This document shows, piece after piece, positions 11,540-22,358 of a DNA stretch of 64,000 nucleotides (its first letter is position 1; each line of letters opens with the position of its first letter). The translations under genes were made by a program, and so were the position numbers. Origin of the DNA: Vibrio hepatarius (GTDB taxonomy: Bacteria; Pseudomonadota; Gammaproteobacteria; Enterobacterales; Vibrionaceae); the NCBI RefSeq assembly GCF_011806575.1, contig NZ_JAATOO010000018.1, positions 31,711-95,710 on the forward strand, written 5' to 3'. The notes under the pieces are model-generated. The model was not told the origin of the DNA. It did not search any database and was given only the letters and a program-made list of their open reading frames with translations.

Positions 11540-12744
11540 AACTTACGCTCACTCACCATTTCGGTCGCTAATTCCCTTGCCATTCTATCTAGCTCGAGAA
11601 TGCTTTCCAAGTCGCTACAGTGCGCGCGAGTCGAGCCAGCACACACTTTCGACAGAACCGCTTCATTGACAACCGCGATATCGGTAAAAGAGAGTGTTCG
11701 GTCTAAGAACGCAGCGACTGCCACCTCGTTAGCCGCATTCAACGCGGTCGTCGCGTGCTGCCCTTCGTAGCAAGCATCAATGGCTAATTTCAAGCAAGGA
11801 TAACGATTGAAGTCTGGAGCAAGGAAAGTCAGCTCTCCGACTTGAGTAAAGTCGAGCGGTGCCACACCTGAGGAAACACGATTTGGATAAGACAGCGTCA
11901 GAGCAATCGGCGTTGCCATGTCTGGCTCACCCATTTGCGCCAACACAGAACCATCTTGGTACTGCACCATCGAGTGAATCACCGACTGTGGGTGAATAAC
12001 CACTTTCAGTTGCTCGCGAGAGGTATTAAACAACCACTTGGCTTCGATGTACTCTAGGCCTTTGTTCATCATGGTTGCTGAATCGACCGAAATTTTAGGT
12101 CCCATTGACCAGTTTGGATGCGCGATCGCCTGCTCAGGGGTCACACCGCTAAGCGTGTTGATATCACTGTAACGGAAAGGTCCACCTGAACCGGTCAAAA
12201 GAATATGTTGAATTCCTTCTTGCCCGAGGTTACAGCGACCGAGGTTAGTCTGAATCTGGCTTGGTAAGCATTGGAAGATCGCATTGTGTTCACTATCGAC
12301 AGGCATTAACTCCGCACCTGAATGCTTGACCGCATCGATAAACAGTTGCCCAGACATCACAAGCGCTTCTTTGTTGGCCAACAAAACGCGCTTACCCGCT
12401 TTGACCGCCGCCATCGTTGGTAACAGGCCTGCCGCGCCAACAATCGCCGCCATGACAGTATCCACCTCATCCATCGCAGACACTTGGCACATAGCGTCCA
12501 CACCCGCCAGTACTTCGGTGTTCACTTTCAGCTCTGACAGTTGGTGTTTTAGTTGTAACGCCGCATCGTCACACGCCATAACCGCGTATTTTGGTTGCCA
12601 CCTCTGACACAGTTGACGCATTTTTTCGACATTGCTTCCTGCTGCCAACGCAATCACAGAAAACTGCTCAGGATTTTGTTCGATAACTTTAAATGTACTC
12701 GCACCGATAGAGCCAGTAGCACCAAGAATTGTTAACTTACGCAT
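11536..12744 (-). CDS. dxr: 1-deoxy-D-xylulose 5-phosphate reductoisomerase
   Basis: The enzyme is the committed NADPH-dependent step of the MEP isoprenoid pathway. The 402-residue protein has the NADPH-binding LGATGSIG at residues 8-15, the LANKEALV motif, [13 protein letters not shown] with active-site acidic residues, and [20 protein letters not shown]. The pathway feeds uppS two genes upstream, which makes the carrier lipid for peptidoglycan and O-antigen. Confidence 0.97.
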   Translation of the reverse strand: MRKLTILGATGSIGASTFKVIEQNPEQFSVIALAAGSNVEKMRQLCQRWQPKYAVMACDDAALQLKHQLSELKVNTEVLAGVDAMCQVSAMDEVDTVMAAIVGAAGLLPTMAAVKAGKRVLLANKEALVMSGQLFIDAVKHSGAELMPVDSEHNAIFQCLPSQIQTNLGRCNLGQEGIQHILLTGSGGPFRYSDINTLSGVTPEQAIAHPNWSMGPKISVDSATMMNKGLEYIEAKWLFNTSREQLKVVIHPQSVIHSMVQYQDGSVLAQMGEPDMATPIALTLSYPNRVSSGVAPLDFTQVGELTFLAPDFNRYPCLKLAIDACYEGQHATTALNAANEVAVAAFLDRTLSFTDIAVVNEAVLSKVCAGSTRAHCSDLESILELDRMARELATEMVSERKL

Positions 12745-12785
12745 AGCAAGAAACCGATATGTGGTTGAGGCAAGCCGAAGCTCGC

Positions 12786-13628
12786 CTACAGAATGAAGTA
12801 AAGAAATGCAAAAACGGGGAATGCTGCAGTCAGGCTGTCGATACGGTCAAGAACGCCACCGTGACCTGGAATGATGTTACTGCTGTCTTTGATACCAGAA
12901 ACTCGTTTGAACATACTCTCAACTAGATCACCCAGCACTGAAATAACCACGGTGATCAACGTAATCACTATCATTACCTGTGGGCTTGAAAACTCGATAT
13001 CAAACCAAGTTGATGCGCCCCACCCGACCAAGATCGCGGTAATGATTCCGCCGACTAGTCCTTCAATGGTTTTATTCGGGCTAACATTCGGCGCCATTTT
13101 GCGCTTACCCATACTCTTACCCGTGAAATACGCGCCACTGTCGGCAGCCCAAACAATCAAGCAGACGTACAGTACTAGTTTAGCACCATGGTAAGGTTCA
13201 GTTTCGATACCTTCAGCACGTAATAGCAGCACACTCCAGAAAAACGGTAATAGCGTCAGCACACCAAATGCGTGACGAAGAAGTGTTGAGTGCTGCCATA
13301 AAGATGAGGATTTAGGGTAAGTGATCGCCAACGCACTTGCCGATACCCACCAAACACAGCCTATCGCCAAGATCAGGTAATGAGGCTCTAGAACCAGATT
13401 AAGACTGCCCGAGTCGAACGGGATAAATGCGAGGCTTAACGCACTGACCGCTAACGCTGGGATCAATGCTATCGCGCGAGATTTTGAATCAACAAACTGA
13501 GTCCACTCCCAGTAACCGATCAACATGATCGCAGCAATGGCGACGACAAACATCGGTAATGAGAGCTCAAAAATTCCTAAGATCACTAATGGCGCAAGGA
13601 TGAGTGCTGTTATTATTCTTTGTTTCAA
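12786..13628 (-). CDS. cdsA: Phosphatidate cytidylyltransferase
   Basis: The enzyme makes CDP-diacylglycerol, precursor of all membrane phospholipids, at the inner membrane. The 280-residue protein has about eight hydrophobic segments. The C-terminal family signature runs from [20 protein letters not shown] through [12 protein letters not shown], with all catalytic acidic and lysine positions present. It begins 11 bases after uppS, as in other gammaproteobacteria. Confidence 0.97.
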   Translation of the reverse strand: MKQRIITALILAPLVILGIFELSLPMFVVAIAAIMLIGYWEWTQFVDSKSRAIALIPALAVSALSLAFIPFDSGSLNLVLEPHYLILAIGCVWWVSASALAITYPKSSSLWQHSTLLRHAFGVLTLLPFFWSVLLLRAEGIETEPYHGAKLVLYVCLIVWAADSGAYFTGKSMGKRKMAPNVSPNKTIEGLVGGIITAILVGWGASTWFDIEFSSPQVMIVITLITVVISVLGDLVESMFKRVSGIKDSSNIIPGHGGVLDRIDSLTAAFPVFAFLYFIL

Positions 13629-13639
13629 ACTTGGATCCT

Positions 13640-14395
13640 TTATTCGCTTTCCATCAATGCCTTGATTTGTTCACCGGTACAGCCAAAACGCCTTTCACGG
13701 TTAACAAACCAAGTCACTGCTTCAATTAAGCTGTTTTCATCGAACTCAGGCCAGTAAATTGGCGTAAAGTAGAGTTCTGCATAAGCCATCTGCCACAACA
13801 TAAAGTTGCTGATACGACACTCGCCACTGGTGCGAATCATCAGATCCACTTCAGGCAAATCCGACATGGTCAAATGCTGGGTAATCAATTCTTCAGTAAT
13901 TTCACTGGCCTGCAACTCTCCTGTGGCTACTTTCGCTGCGAGAGCTTTAGTCGCCTCGGTAATGTCCCACTTGCCACCGTAGTTAGCGGCAATGTTAACT
14001 ACCATCCCAGTGTTATTTTCGGTCAAAGCTTCAGCTTGAGCGATCTTACTACGCAACCTGTTATTGAAACGTGCCGTATCACCGATAACACGTAGGCGTA
14101 AATTGTTTTTGTGCAGCTTCTTCACTTCGGTAGTCAACACCGTAATGAAGAGTTCCATCAATACACCCACTTCTTCTTCTGGACGACGCCAGTTCTCACT
14201 GCTGAAAGCAAACAGAGTGATCGCTTTGATGCCAAGCTTGGCAGAGGCAGAAATCGTCTTTCTGACCGCTGCAACACCATTTTTATGGCCAAAAACGCGT
14301 GGTTTTCCCTGAGCTTTTGCCCAGCGGCCGTTGCCGTCCATAATTATCGCGATGTGCTGAGGAAGTTGTTCTGGTGAGAGTTGTGGATTTTGCAT
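13640..14395 (-). CDS. uppS: Undecaprenyl diphosphate synthase (cis-prenyltransferase)
   Basis: The enzyme condenses isopentenyl diphosphate onto farnesyl diphosphate to build the C55 carrier lipid for cell-wall and surface polysaccharides. The 251-residue protein has [12 protein letters not shown] with catalytic D20, SSENWRRP, and [17 protein letters not shown] near the C-terminus, all diagnostic of the family. It is the first gene after the frr terminator, so it probably has its own promoter in the 100-bp gap. Confidence 0.97.
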   Translation of the reverse strand: MQNPQLSPEQLPQHIAIIMDGNGRWAKAQGKPRVFGHKNGVAAVRKTISASAKLGIKAITLFAFSSENWRRPEEEVGVLMELFITVLTTEVKKLHKNNLRLRVIGDTARFNNRLRSKIAQAEALTENNTGMVVNIAANYGGKWDITEATKALAAKVATGELQASEITEELITQHLTMSDLPEVDLMIRTSGECRISNFMLWQMAYAELYFTPIYWPEFDENSLIEAVTWFVNRERRFGCTGEQIKALMESE

Positions 14396-14437
14396 AAAGA
14401 GGTAGGTAGATTGTCAGCAAAGGTCAGAGAGTAGCAT

Positions 14438-14467
14438 AAAAAAACGCTGTGCTGCGAGCACAGCGTC
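14438..14467 (-). terminator. Intrinsic terminator after frr
   Basis: On the minus strand ACGCTGTGCT, loop CGC or CG, AGCACAGCGT is followed by seven T. This is a strong GC-rich stem placed directly after the frr stop, separating pyrH-frr from uppS onward. Confidence 0.9.
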
Positions 14468-14492
14468 TTTAATAAGCCGAGTTTATGAATAA

Positions 14493-15050
14493 TTATACTT
14501 CCATCAACTCTTTTTCTTTCGCCGCAAGCACTTCGTCGACTTTTTTCACTGCAGCATCTGTCAGTTTTTGAATCTCGTCTTGAGCTTTGCGATCTTCATC
14601 TTCAGAGATTTCTTTGTCTTTTAGAAGCGCTTTCAGGTCGTTGTTAGCATCACGACGGATGTTACGGATAGCAACACGGCCACCTTCAGCTTCACCACGT
14701 ACGATCTTAACAAGGTCTTTACGACGCTCTTCCGTTAGCGGTGGAAGTGGTACACGAATGATAGTACCCGCAGACATTGGGTTTAGACCCAAGTCAGACA
14801 TCATGATCGCTTTTTCAACTTTTTGCGTTAGCTCTTTGTCGAAAACAGTGATTGCTAGAGTACGAGCGTCTTCTGCTACTACGTTTGCCACTTGGTTAAG
14901 AGGCGTTGCTGCACCGTAGTACTCTACTGAAATACCAGATAGTAGGCTTGGGTGTGCACGACCTGTGCGGATTTTAGACAGGTTATTCTTTAACGCATCG
15001 ACACTTTTGTCCATACGCTCTTGAGCGTCTTTTTTGATTTCGTTAATCAC
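14493..15050 (-). CDS. frr: Ribosome recycling factor
   Basis: RRF splits post-termination ribosomes together with EF-G. The 185-residue length is that of nearly all RRFs. The sequence opens [20 protein letters not shown] and contains [12 protein letters not shown] and [18 protein letters not shown] motifs, forming a three-helix bundle plus a small beta domain. It follows pyrH by about 100 bases and is closed by a strong terminator. Confidence 0.98.
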   Translation of the reverse strand: MINEIKKDAQERMDKSVDALKNNLSKIRTGRAHPSLLSGISVEYYGAATPLNQVANVVAEDARTLAITVFDKELTQKVEKAIMMSDLGLNPMSAGTIIRVPLPPLTEERRKDLVKIVRGEAEGGRVAIRNIRRDANNDLKALLKDKEISEDEDRKAQDEIQKLTDAAVKKVDEVLAAKEKELMEV

Positions 15051-15153
15051 AATATCACCTTAATTATGTAATTCTTCTAGAAGAAAGCCTAAACAGGATT
15101 CTTCAAAAGGCAATACCACAGCAAGGATATTCATTTGCTGCGGTTGAATTCTA

Positions 15154-15885
15154 TTATTCAGCAGTGCTAATTAGCGTGCCTTCTGCTTCACCCATAACCA
15201 CGCGGCGTAGTGCGCCTGGCTTGTTCATGTTAAATACGCGGATTGGCATTTTGTGGTCACGTGCCAGTGTAAATGCTGCCAAATCCATCACTTTTAGCTC
15301 TTTATCAAGAACTTCAGTGAAAGTCAGCTTATCATACAGCTCTGCGTCTGGGTTTGCTACTGGGTCTGCGGTAAATACGCCATCTACTTTCGTTGCTTTA
15401 AGAACGACGTCTGCTTCGATTTCGATACCGCGTAGACACGCCGCTGAATCCGTTGTGAAGAATGGGTTACCAGTACCCGCAGAGAAGATCACTACGCGGC
15501 CTTGGCGAAGTTCGCGGATTGCGTCTGCCCAATTGTAATCGTCACACACACCTTTTAGAGGAATTGCAGACATTACGCGAGCGTTTACGTATGCACGGTG
15601 CAGCGCATCACGCATTGCAAGACCGTTCATCACTGTAGCCAACATACCCATGTGGTCACCGACAACACGGTTCATACCAGCTTCAGCCAGACCAGCACCG
15701 CGGAACAGGTTACCACCACCGATAACTACACCAACCTGAACGCCTAGTTCAACCAGCTCTTTCACTTCTTGTGCCATGCGATCTAGGATCGCTGGATCGA
15801 TGCCAAAACCGTCTTCGCCTTGAAGCGCTTCACCACTCAATTTTAACAAAATACGTTGATATGCAGGTTTAGGGTTTGTAGTCAT
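15154..15885 (-). CDS. pyrH: Uridylate kinase
   Basis: UMP kinase of the amino-acid-kinase fold makes UDP for pyrimidine nucleotides. The ATG at 15883-15885 ([20 protein letters not shown]) follows a GGAAGG ribosome site by nine bases and gives 243 residues; the open frame upstream is not conserved-looking. [21 protein letters not shown] and [17 protein letters not shown] are UMP-kinase motifs. It is separated from tsf by a terminator but keeps the rpsB-tsf-pyrH-frr order. Confidence 0.97.
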   Translation of the reverse strand: MTTNPKPAYQRILLKLSGEALQGEDGFGIDPAILDRMAQEVKELVELGVQVGVVIGGGNLFRGAGLAEAGMNRVVGDHMGMLATVMNGLAMRDALHRAYVNARVMSAIPLKGVCDDYNWADAIRELRQGRVVIFSAGTGNPFFTTDSAACLRGIEIEADVVLKATKVDGVFTADPVANPDAELYDKLTFTEVLDKELKVMDLAAFTLARDHKMPIRVFNMNKPGALRRVVMGEAEGTLISTAE

Positions 15886-15986
15886 GGACTTTACCTTCCA
15901 AAAGAGAGTTTTTTGATTAACAGTCATGGATAAACACAGGACAACTGTATGCATTCATCACGGTTAATCGATTACTTGTTAGTCGT

Positions 15987-16014
15987 AAAAAGACCGCAGC
16001 CTGAGCTACGGTCT
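15987..16014 (-). terminator. Intrinsic terminator after tsf
   Basis: AGACCGTAGC, loop TCAG, GCTGCGGTCT followed by T residues on the minus strand forms a 10-bp stem with one G-U pair between tsf and pyrH, ending the rpsB-tsf unit. Confidence 0.9.
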
Positions 16015-16038
16015 AATACTTACACAAGTCTCTAAGGA

Positions 16039-16884
16039 TTAACCTTTTTGAGCTGCAGCAACTTCTTCAGCGAAGCTCATTTCTTCCGCTTTCTCGATAC
16101 CTTCACCCACTTCTAGGCGAACGAATGTAGAAATTGAAGCGCCTTTCTCTTTCAGCATATCACCTACAGTTTTCTTAGGCTCCATGATGAACGCTTGACC
16201 AGTTAGAGAGATTTCGCCAGTGAATTTCTTCATACGGCCAACAACCATTTTCTCTGCGATCTCAGCAGGCTTGCCTTCGTTCATAGCGATTTCAACTTGA
16301 ACTTCTTTCTCTTTAGCAACTACGTCAGCTGGTACATCTTCTGGGTTTACGTACTCTGGCTTAGAAGCAGCTACGTGCATAGCAACATGCTTAAGAGTTT
16401 CTGCATCGCCTTCACCAGCAACAACTACACCGATTTTCTCACCGTGACGGTAAGAAGCGATTGCAGCGCCTTCAACGTACTGTACGCGACGGATGTTGAT
16501 GTTTTCGCCGATCTTAGCAACTAGAGCAACACGCTCTTCTTCGAATTTAGCAACTAGCTCTTCAACAGAAGCTTTAGAAGCTAGAGCGTCTGCTGCTACT
16601 TTCTCTGCGAATGCAGTGAAGTTGCCGTCTTTAGCAACGAAGTCAGTTTGGCAGTTAACTTCAAGAAGAGCAGCAACGCCGTTTTCTTCTTTGATGATGA
16701 TTGCGCCTTCAGCTGCAACGTTACCAGCTTTCTTAGCTGCTTTCGCTGCGCCAGATTTACGCATGTTTTCAATTGCTAGTTCGATATCAGCGTTTGCTTC
16801 TACAAGCGCTTTCTTACATTCCATCATGCCAGCGCCAGTGCGCTCGCGAAGTTCTTTAACTAGAGCAGCAGTTACAGTTGCCAT
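16039..16884 (-). CDS. tsf: Translation elongation factor Ts
   Basis: EF-Ts is the nucleotide exchange factor for EF-Tu. The 281-residue protein starts [20 protein letters not shown], has [17 protein letters not shown] and [10 protein letters not shown] motifs (TDFV contacts EF-Tu), a two-lobed core and a coiled-coil insertion. It is cotranscribed with rpsB through an intergenic hairpin. Highly expressed genes in this block use strongly biased codons. Confidence 0.98.
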   Translation of the reverse strand: MATVTAALVKELRERTGAGMMECKKALVEANADIELAIENMRKSGAAKAAKKAGNVAAEGAIIIKEENGVAALLEVNCQTDFVAKDGNFTAFAEKVAADALASKASVEELVAKFEEERVALVAKIGENINIRRVQYVEGAAIASYRHGEKIGVVVAGEGDAETLKHVAMHVAASKPEYVNPEDVPADVVAKEKEVQVEIAMNEGKPAEIAEKMVVGRMKKFTGEISLTGQAFIMEPKKTVGDMLKEKGASISTFVRLEVGEGIEKAEEMSFAEEVAAAQKG

Positions 16885-16914
16885 TCTCTATTCCTCGTTT
16901 GATTCGAATAAGGT

Positions 16915-16945
16915 AAAAAACAGGGGCCTACATTATCGGCCCCTG
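16915..16945 (-). terminator. Hairpin between rpsB and tsf
   Basis: CAGGGGCC and GGCCCCTG pair perfectly on the minus strand and are followed by six T. Position between rpsB and tsf suggests partial termination that lowers tsf relative to rpsB. Confidence 0.8.
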
Positions 16946-17014
16946 ATGCTAACTATAACTTAGTCTATGCTACAACAAGGTTTCACATAAACTAAGTGTG
17001 ACACAGAGCCGTGA

Positions 17015-17743
17015 TTATTCAGCTTCTACGAAACCGTCTTTTTCAGCAACTACTGCAACGTCTTTGTTGCGACCTTCGCTTACTGCAGATGCAGCAGCGT
17101 TTAGGTATAGTTGTACTGCGCGGATCGCGTCGTCGTTACCTGGGATGATGTAGTCAACGCCGTCTGGGTTAGAGTTAGTATCTACCACAGCGTATACTGG
17201 AATACCTAGGTTGTTAGCTTCTTTAATCGCAATGTGTTCGTGATCAGCATCGATTACGAATAGAGCGTCTGGTAGGCCGCCCATATCTTTGATACCACCA
17301 AGAGATTTCTCTAGCTTCTCCATTTCGCGAGTACGCATTAGAGCTTCTTTCTTAGTTAGTTTGTCAAAAGTACCGTCTTGAGCTTGAGCTTCAAGATCTT
17401 TTAGACGCTTGATTGACTGACGAACAGTTTTGTAGTTTGTAAGCATACCGCCTAACCAGCGGTTGTTTACGTAGAACTGGTTGCTTGCGATTGCAGCTTC
17501 TTTAACAGCTTCAGATGCAGCGCGCTTAGTACCTACGAATAGAACTTTACCTTTCTTCTCGCCAACTTTAGCTAGTTCAGCTAGAGCGTCGTTGAACATT
17601 GGTACAGTTTTTTCTAGGTTGATGATGTGAACGCGGTTACGAGCACCAAAGATGAATGGCTTCATTTTTGGATTCCAGTAACGAGTTTGGTGACCGAAGT
17701 GAACACCAGCTTTCAGCATATCGCGCATTGATACAGTTGCCAT
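17015..17743 (-). CDS. rpsB: 30S ribosomal protein S2
   Basis: S2 is a late-assembling small-subunit protein at the head-platform junction. The ATG at 17741-17743 ([18 protein letters not shown]) gives 242 residues and follows an AGAGGA site. [30 protein letters not shown] and [19 protein letters not shown] are S2 landmarks. The upstream open frame is part of the leader RNA. S2 probably represses its own mRNA through the structured leader. Confidence 0.98.
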   Translation of the reverse strand: MATVSMRDMLKAGVHFGHQTRYWNPKMKPFIFGARNRVHIINLEKTVPMFNDALAELAKVGEKKGKVLFVGTKRAASEAVKEAAIASNQFYVNNRWLGGMLTNYKTVRQSIKRLKDLEAQAQDGTFDKLTKKEALMRTREMEKLEKSLGGIKDMGGLPDALFVIDADHEHIAIKEANNLGIPVYAVVDTNSNPDGVDYIIPGNDDAIRAVQLYLNAAASAVSEGRNKDVAVVAEKDGFVEAE

Positions 17744-17917
17744 TTTAAAATCCTCTATGGGGTTAGGCCTCCACATCCCCCATAATTCCGACTGAGCTTC
17801 TGCTCAGCACCCCGGAACATGTGACGGAATGTGTGTGATTTAAAGATATAAGTTTAGTTGGAAGTAAACAGCTTCGCCGCTTAGCTTACGCTGACGGAGA
17901 GAACGGTCCACATTCCG
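17744..17917 (-). promoter_or_regulatory. Structured rpsB leader (probable S2 autoregulatory element)
   Basis: Two hairpins precede the rpsB start. TATGGGG (17756-17762) pairs with CCCCATA (17778-17784) and abuts the AGAGGA ribosome site. Upstream, CTGAGC/GCTCAG with a four-base loop (17792-17807) is extended by TTCCG/CGGAA (17786-17817). E. coli S2 represses its operon through a conserved structured leader; that this RNA does the same is inference from position and structure. Confidence 0.7.
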
Positions 17918-17923
17918 GCGCGC

Positions 17924-17953
17924 TTTATACCATATTTTCCTAGTACCTGGCTA
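17924..17953 (-). promoter_or_regulatory. Putative rpsB promoter
   Basis: On the minus strand TAGCCA (17948-17953) and TATAAA (17924-17929) are 18 bases apart, and the -10 is followed by GCGCGCC. A GC-rich discriminator is typical of promoters under stringent (ppGpp) control, as for ribosomal genes. Confidence 0.6.
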
Positions 17954-18039
17954 GTAAAAAAACAGAAGGCCATCATGGAGAAAACTCAAAATAGCCAGCA
18001 ATCCGTTATAACCGCTACCAGTCTCAATGATGGTCACAA

Positions 18040-18069
18040 TTACACATTCTGACATCTTCCTGCTAGAAT
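18040..18069 (+). promoter_or_regulatory. Putative map promoter
   Basis: TTACAC (18040-18045) and TAGAAT (18064-18069) are separated by 18 bases, about 50 bases before the map ATG. The match to sigma-70 consensus is fair. Confidence 0.5.
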
Positions 18070-18117
18070 GCGCCGAATCGCACGAAAAGGTGCAATTGAA
18101 TAAAGTAGAGATAGCCG

Positions 18118-18996
18118 ATGTCAATCAAGATAAAAACAGCTGAAGAAATCGAACGTATGCGCAAAGCGGGTGCTTTAGCCGCTGAAATTCTAGAGATGAT
18201 TGAACCACATGTGAAAGAAGGTGTGACGACAGATGAGCTCAACCAAATCTGTCACGATTACGCTCTAGAGAGAGGTGCGTACTCTGCTCCGCTTGATTAC
18301 CATGGTTTCCCTAAATCAATCTGTACTTCAATCAACCACATCGTCTGCCACGGCATTCCTGCATCACAGGATGAAAAAGGCAGCAACGGCCAAATGAAGC
18401 CTGCAGTACTGAAAAACGGCGATATCATCAACATCGATATCACAGTTATCGTGCCAAACGATGAGAATGCCGACCTGTCTGTGCGCCCGGAAGGTTACCA
18501 CGGTGACACTTCTAAAATGTTCCTTGTTGGGGACGTAAGCCCTGCGGATAAACGCCTATGCCTAGTGACTCAAGAAGCGCTTTATGTGGGTATGCGTAAA
18601 GTGAAGCCTGGTGCGACTGTGGGTGATATCGGTACGGCAATCGAGAAATACATCAAAGAGAACAACAAAAAGAACCCTCGCAACAAGTTCTCAATTGTGA
18701 AGGACTTCTGTGGTCACGGTATCGGTAACGAGTTCCACGAAGAACCACAAGTGGTTCACTACAAGAACAACGACCGCCGCGTGCTTAAAGAAGGCATGTG
18801 CTTTACTATCGAACCAATGATCAACGCAGGTAAGTTCGGTGTGAGCGTAGACGCGGAAGACGACTGGACGGTTTACACAGGCGACGGTAAGAAATCGGCG
18901 CAGTACGAACACACCATCGTTGTTACTGCAACAGGTTGTGAAGTGCTAACGCTACGCAGTGACGACACCATCCCCCGCGTGATGAACAACGCTTAA
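18118..18996 (+). CDS. map: Type I methionine aminopeptidase (long vibrio form)
   Basis: Removes the N-terminal methionine of new proteins. The metal ligands are all visible: D in NIDITVIV, D in YHGDTSKMF, H in CGHGIG, E in FTIEPM and E in QYEHT. At 292 residues it is longer than the 264 of E. coli. The extra residues sit in three places: after HGIP, before GYHGD, and before the FCGHGIG segment. It is divergent from rpsB, as in E. coli, and ends in its own terminator. Confidence 0.96.
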   Translation: MSIKIKTAEEIERMRKAGALAAEILEMIEPHVKEGVTTDELNQICHDYALERGAYSAPLDYHGFPKSICTSINHIVCHGIPASQDEKGSNGQMKPAVLKNGDIINIDITVIVPNDENADLSVRPEGYHGDTSKMFLVGDVSPADKRLCLVTQEALYVGMRKVKPGATVGDIGTAIEKYIKENNKKNPRNKFSIVKDFCGHGIGNEFHEEPQVVHYKNNDRRVLKEGMCFTIEPMINAGKFGVSVDAEDDWTVYTGDGKKSAQYEHTIVVTATGCEVLTLRSDDTIPRVMNNA

Positions 18997-19007
18997 TAGA
19001 TGATTCG

Positions 19008-19036
19008 ATATCCCTGCCTCGGCGGGGATATTTTTT
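19008..19036 (+). terminator. Intrinsic terminator after map
   Basis: ATATCCCTGC, loop CTCG, GCGGGGATAT followed by a T run directly after the map stop. Confidence 0.85.
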
Positions 19037-19178
19037 ATCTACCCTCGCTACTTTATCTCTATCTTGATTGACCATATTTGTGCGTGCCTCGCTTGTTGAG
19101 AAGCCAAATAGTTATTTTTCTTACAACCCTATTTTGTTAGATTGAGTCCAATCAGGATATTTTGCACGGACTCGCTGT

Positions 19179-21800
19179 ATGCCTATTCAATCACCGCTGA
19201 CTTTAGAAGATCATCAGATCACCATTAGTGAGCTAAAAAACCAACTCGAAGCGTTTGCTGAGTACCAGAAAACGGAGTTTCTCAATCATCATCCGGTCAC
19301 CGACCTGGTATTAGGTCGTGCGGAGTTCATTGATTTGATGCTCAACAGGCTATGGAGCCACTTTGGCTTTTCTGCCCTACCAAACATCAGCCTTGTCGCC
19401 GTTGGCGGTTATGGTCGCGGCGAACTGCACCCGCTTTCTGATATCGATATTCTCGTTATTTCGCGTAAATCGTTACCCGAGTCTTTGGCCGCAAAAGTCA
19501 GCGAATTTATCACCCTACTTTGGGATTTGAAACTCGAAGTGGGCCACGCGGTTCGCAGTATTGAAGAGTGCGCAACCATTGGCCGCGAAGACTTAACTGT
19601 TGCGACCAACCTGCAAGAATCCAGACTACTGTGTGGCTGTGAAGATACCTTCCACCAACTTAAAGTGGTGATTCATTCGGAGTCATTCTGGCCGAGCGAG
19701 CAGTTCTATCAAGCGAAGGTTCAAGAGCAACGCCAACGCCACGCGCGATACCACGACACCACCTACAACCTTGAGCCGGATATCAAATCGACACCGGGTG
19801 GCCTGCGCGATATCCATACCTTAAGCTGGATTGCCCGCCGTCACTTTGGCGCGACCTCTCTGCTCGAAATGAGCCACTTCGGCTTTTTAACCGACGCCGA
19901 ATACCGTGAGCTGCTAGAGTGTCAGGACTTCCTTTGGCGGGTGCGATTTGCATTGCACTTACAGCTAAAACGCTATGACAACCGCCTGACGTTTGCTCAC
20001 CAAGCTCAGGTTGCGGAGTGCTTAGGTTTCCAAGGCGAAGGTAACCAAGCGGTCGAGAAAATGATGAAAGAGTTCTACCGCACGCTAAGACGTGTCGCCG
20101 AACTCAACAAAATGCTACTTAAACTGTTCGACCAAGCGATTCTCGACAACGGTATCGAAAGCGAACCAGAGATCCTCAGCGACGACTTCTTGCGTCGTGG
20201 TCACCTAATCGAAGCGAGAAAGCCAGCATTATTCCAAGCGCGTCCAGAAACCATTCTGGATATGTTCCTACATATCGCTAATGACTCGACTATCGAAGGG
20301 GTCGCACCGCCGACTATGCGCCAGCTGCGTACTGCGCGCCGTCGACTCAATAAGTTCCTACATACGATTCCTGCCGCGAGAGAAAAGTTCATGGAATTGT
20401 GCCGCCACCCTAATGCGCTGCACAAAGCCTTTAGCCTGATGCACAAGTTAGGCGTACTTGCTGCGTATCTACCGCAATGGAGCCAGATTGTCGGTCAGAT
20501 GCAGTTTGACCTCTTCCACGTTTACACCGTGGATGAACACAGCGTCCGCTTGCTCAAGCACATCAATACCTTTAGCTACGCTAAAAACCACGATAAGCAT
20601 CCAATTTGCTGCGAAGTGTACCCACGTATTCAGAAAAAAGAGCTGCTCATTCTCGCGGCGATTTTCCACGATATCGGTAAAGGTCGTGGCGGAGACCACT
20701 CAGAGATCGGCGAAGTAGAAGCGTATGACTTCTGTATTGAACACGGCCTGTCAAAACCAGAGGCCAAATTGGTTTCTTGGCTGGTGCGTAACCACTTACT
20801 GATGTCGGTCACCGCGCAGCGCCGTGATATTTACGACCCAGAAGTCATCACCGAATTTGCTAAACAAGTCCGCGACGAAGAACGCCTTGAATACCTTGTT
20901 TGTTTGACGGTTGCGGATATTTGCGCGACCAACCCTGAGCTTTGGAACAGTTGGAAGCGTACCCTACTGGCCGAGCTATTCCACTCAACGCAACGAGCAC
21001 TGCGTCGCGGCTTAGAAAATCCTGTCGATATACGCGAACGTATTCGCCATAACCAGCAAATGGCATCGGCTTTGCTGCGTAAAGAAGGTTTTAGCGCACG
21101 AGAAATAGAAGTACTCTGGCAACGTTTTAAAGCCGACTACTTCCTGCGACATACCCATAAACAAATCGCCTGGCACTGTACGCACCTGTTGCGCCACGAC
21201 GATCACTCTAAACCGCTGATCTTAATCTCCAAGAAAGCGACCCGAGGCGGTACAGAAGTGTTTGTTTACAGCAAAGACCAACATGCACTTTTTGCGACAG
21301 TGGTGGCGGAGCTAGACCGTCGTAATCTTAACGTTCACGACGCTCAGGTCATGTCGAGTAAAGACGGCTACGTACTCGATACTTTTATGGTTCTCGACCA
21401 GCATGGCAACGTGATCGAAGAAGACCGTCACAAAGCGGTGATCAAGCATTTGGTTCACGTGCTGAAGGATGGCCGTCCGACGAAGATTAAAACGCGCCGT
21501 ATACCACGTAAGTTGCAGCACTTTAAGGTGAAAACTCAGGTGGACTTTCTGCCGACCAAGAGTAAAAAACGCACGTTGATGGAGTTTGTTGCTCTCGATA
21601 CACCAGGATTACTGGCGACAGTCGGCGCCACATTTGCCGATTTAGGCGTACATCTTCATGCGGCGAAAATCACTACGATTGGTGAGCGTGCCGAGGATTT
21701 ATTTATCATCACAAGTGATAACGGTGGCAAGCTAACCGAGGAAGAAGAGTTGCAATTGAGAGCGGAGTTAATCGAAAACGTGGCCAAGCTCGCTCCGTAA
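19179..21800 (+). CDS. glnD: Bifunctional uridylyltransferase/uridylyl-removing enzyme GlnD
   Basis: GlnD is the glutamine sensor that uridylylates and deuridylylates PII, thereby controlling glutamine synthetase and NtrC. The 873-residue protein has the nucleotidyltransferase motif GGYGRGELHPLSDIDIL at residues 76-92, a central HD hydrolase domain with IFHDIGKGRGGDHSEIG near residue 495, and two C-terminal ACT domains (about 690-770 and 800-873) that bind glutamine. It follows map, as in E. coli. Confidence 0.97.
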   Translation: MPIQSPLTLEDHQITISELKNQLEAFAEYQKTEFLNHHPVTDLVLGRAEFIDLMLNRLWSHFGFSALPNISLVAVGGYGRGELHPLSDIDILVISRKSLPESLAAKVSEFITLLWDLKLEVGHAVRSIEECATIGREDLTVATNLQESRLLCGCEDTFHQLKVVIHSESFWPSEQFYQAKVQEQRQRHARYHDTTYNLEPDIKSTPGGLRDIHTLSWIARRHFGATSLLEMSHFGFLTDAEYRELLECQDFLWRVRFALHLQLKRYDNRLTFAHQAQVAECLGFQGEGNQAVEKMMKEFYRTLRRVAELNKMLLKLFDQAILDNGIESEPEILSDDFLRRGHLIEARKPALFQARPETILDMFLHIANDSTIEGVAPPTMRQLRTARRRLNKFLHTIPAAREKFMELCRHPNALHKAFSLMHKLGVLAAYLPQWSQIVGQMQFDLFHVYTVDEHSVRLLKHINTFSYAKNHDKHPICCEVYPRIQKKELLILAAIFHDIGKGRGGDHSEIGEVEAYDFCIEHGLSKPEAKLVSWLVRNHLLMSVTAQRRDIYDPEVITEFAKQVRDEERLEYLVCLTVADICATNPELWNSWKRTLLAELFHSTQRALRRGLENPVDIRERIRHNQQMASALLRKEGFSAREIEVLWQRFKADYFLRHTHKQIAWHCTHLLRHDDHSKPLILISKKATRGGTEVFVYSKDQHALFATVVAELDRRNLNVHDAQVMSSKDGYVLDTFMVLDQHGNVIEEDRHKAVIKHLVHVLKDGRPTKIKTRRIPRKLQHFKVKTQVDFLPTKSKKRTLMEFVALDTPGLLATVGATFADLGVHLHAAKITTIGERAEDLFIITSDNGGKLTEEEELQLRAELIENVAKLAP

Positions 21801-21918
21801 GCGATCTTGACCACAAGTTACTGCTCTGCTTGAAAAATCAACTATCTACTACGCTAATAGGCTGCTACATTAACTATTGGATTAGTTAATAACTTCGACA
21901 CAGTTAAAGAGGTAGCCT

Positions 21919-22302
21919 ATGTTTCCACACCTCACCGGTTTAGGCATTCAAGATCCTAAACAGATTGAGCGCTATTCACTTCGCCAAGAAGCGCACAAGG
22001 ACGTGTTAAAAGTCTATTTTCGCAAGCAAAAAGGAGAACTGTTTGCGAAAAGCGTGAAATTCAAATACCCACGTCAGGTGAAAAATGTTTTGGTTGACAG
22101 CGGCAGTCACAAATACAAAGAAGTCACCGAGATCAACCGTAACCTAACATTGGTTATTGATGAACTGAACAAGATTACCAAACCAGAGAAACAGGTCGAG
22201 ACCGATGTGAAACAGAAAATCCTGTCTGATTTGCGTCATTTAGAAAAAGTGGTGTCTAGTAAGATCGCTGAGATTGAAGCCGATCTAGAAAAGCTAAAAT
22301 AA
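21919..22302 (+). CDS. yaeH: YaeH/UPF0325 (DUF3461) family protein
   Basis: The protein has 127 residues and closely follows E. coli YaeH, with [13 protein letters not shown], [12 protein letters not shown] and [20 protein letters not shown] segments. The function is not known. The C-terminal third is predicted helical and charged. It lies downstream of glnD, as yaeH does near the map-glnD-dapD region of E. coli, and is convergent with pgpA across a shared terminator. Confidence 0.9.
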   Translation: MFPHLTGLGIQDPKQIERYSLRQEAHKDVLKVYFRKQKGELFAKSVKFKYPRQVKNVLVDSGSHKYKEVTEINRNLTLVIDELNKITKPEKQVETDVKQKILSDLRHLEKVVSSKIAEIEADLEKLK

Positions 22303-22313
22303 TCGCTGAACAC

Positions 22314-22343
22314 AAAAAAGGCTTCCAATAGGACGCCTTTTTT
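22314..22343. terminator. Bidirectional terminator between yaeH and pgpA
   Basis: AAAAAAGGC, inner TCC/GGA pair, and GCCTTTTTT form a symmetric stem with A and T runs on both sides, suited to both convergent genes. Confidence 0.9.
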
Positions 22344-22358
22344 GATCTCGGATTACGT

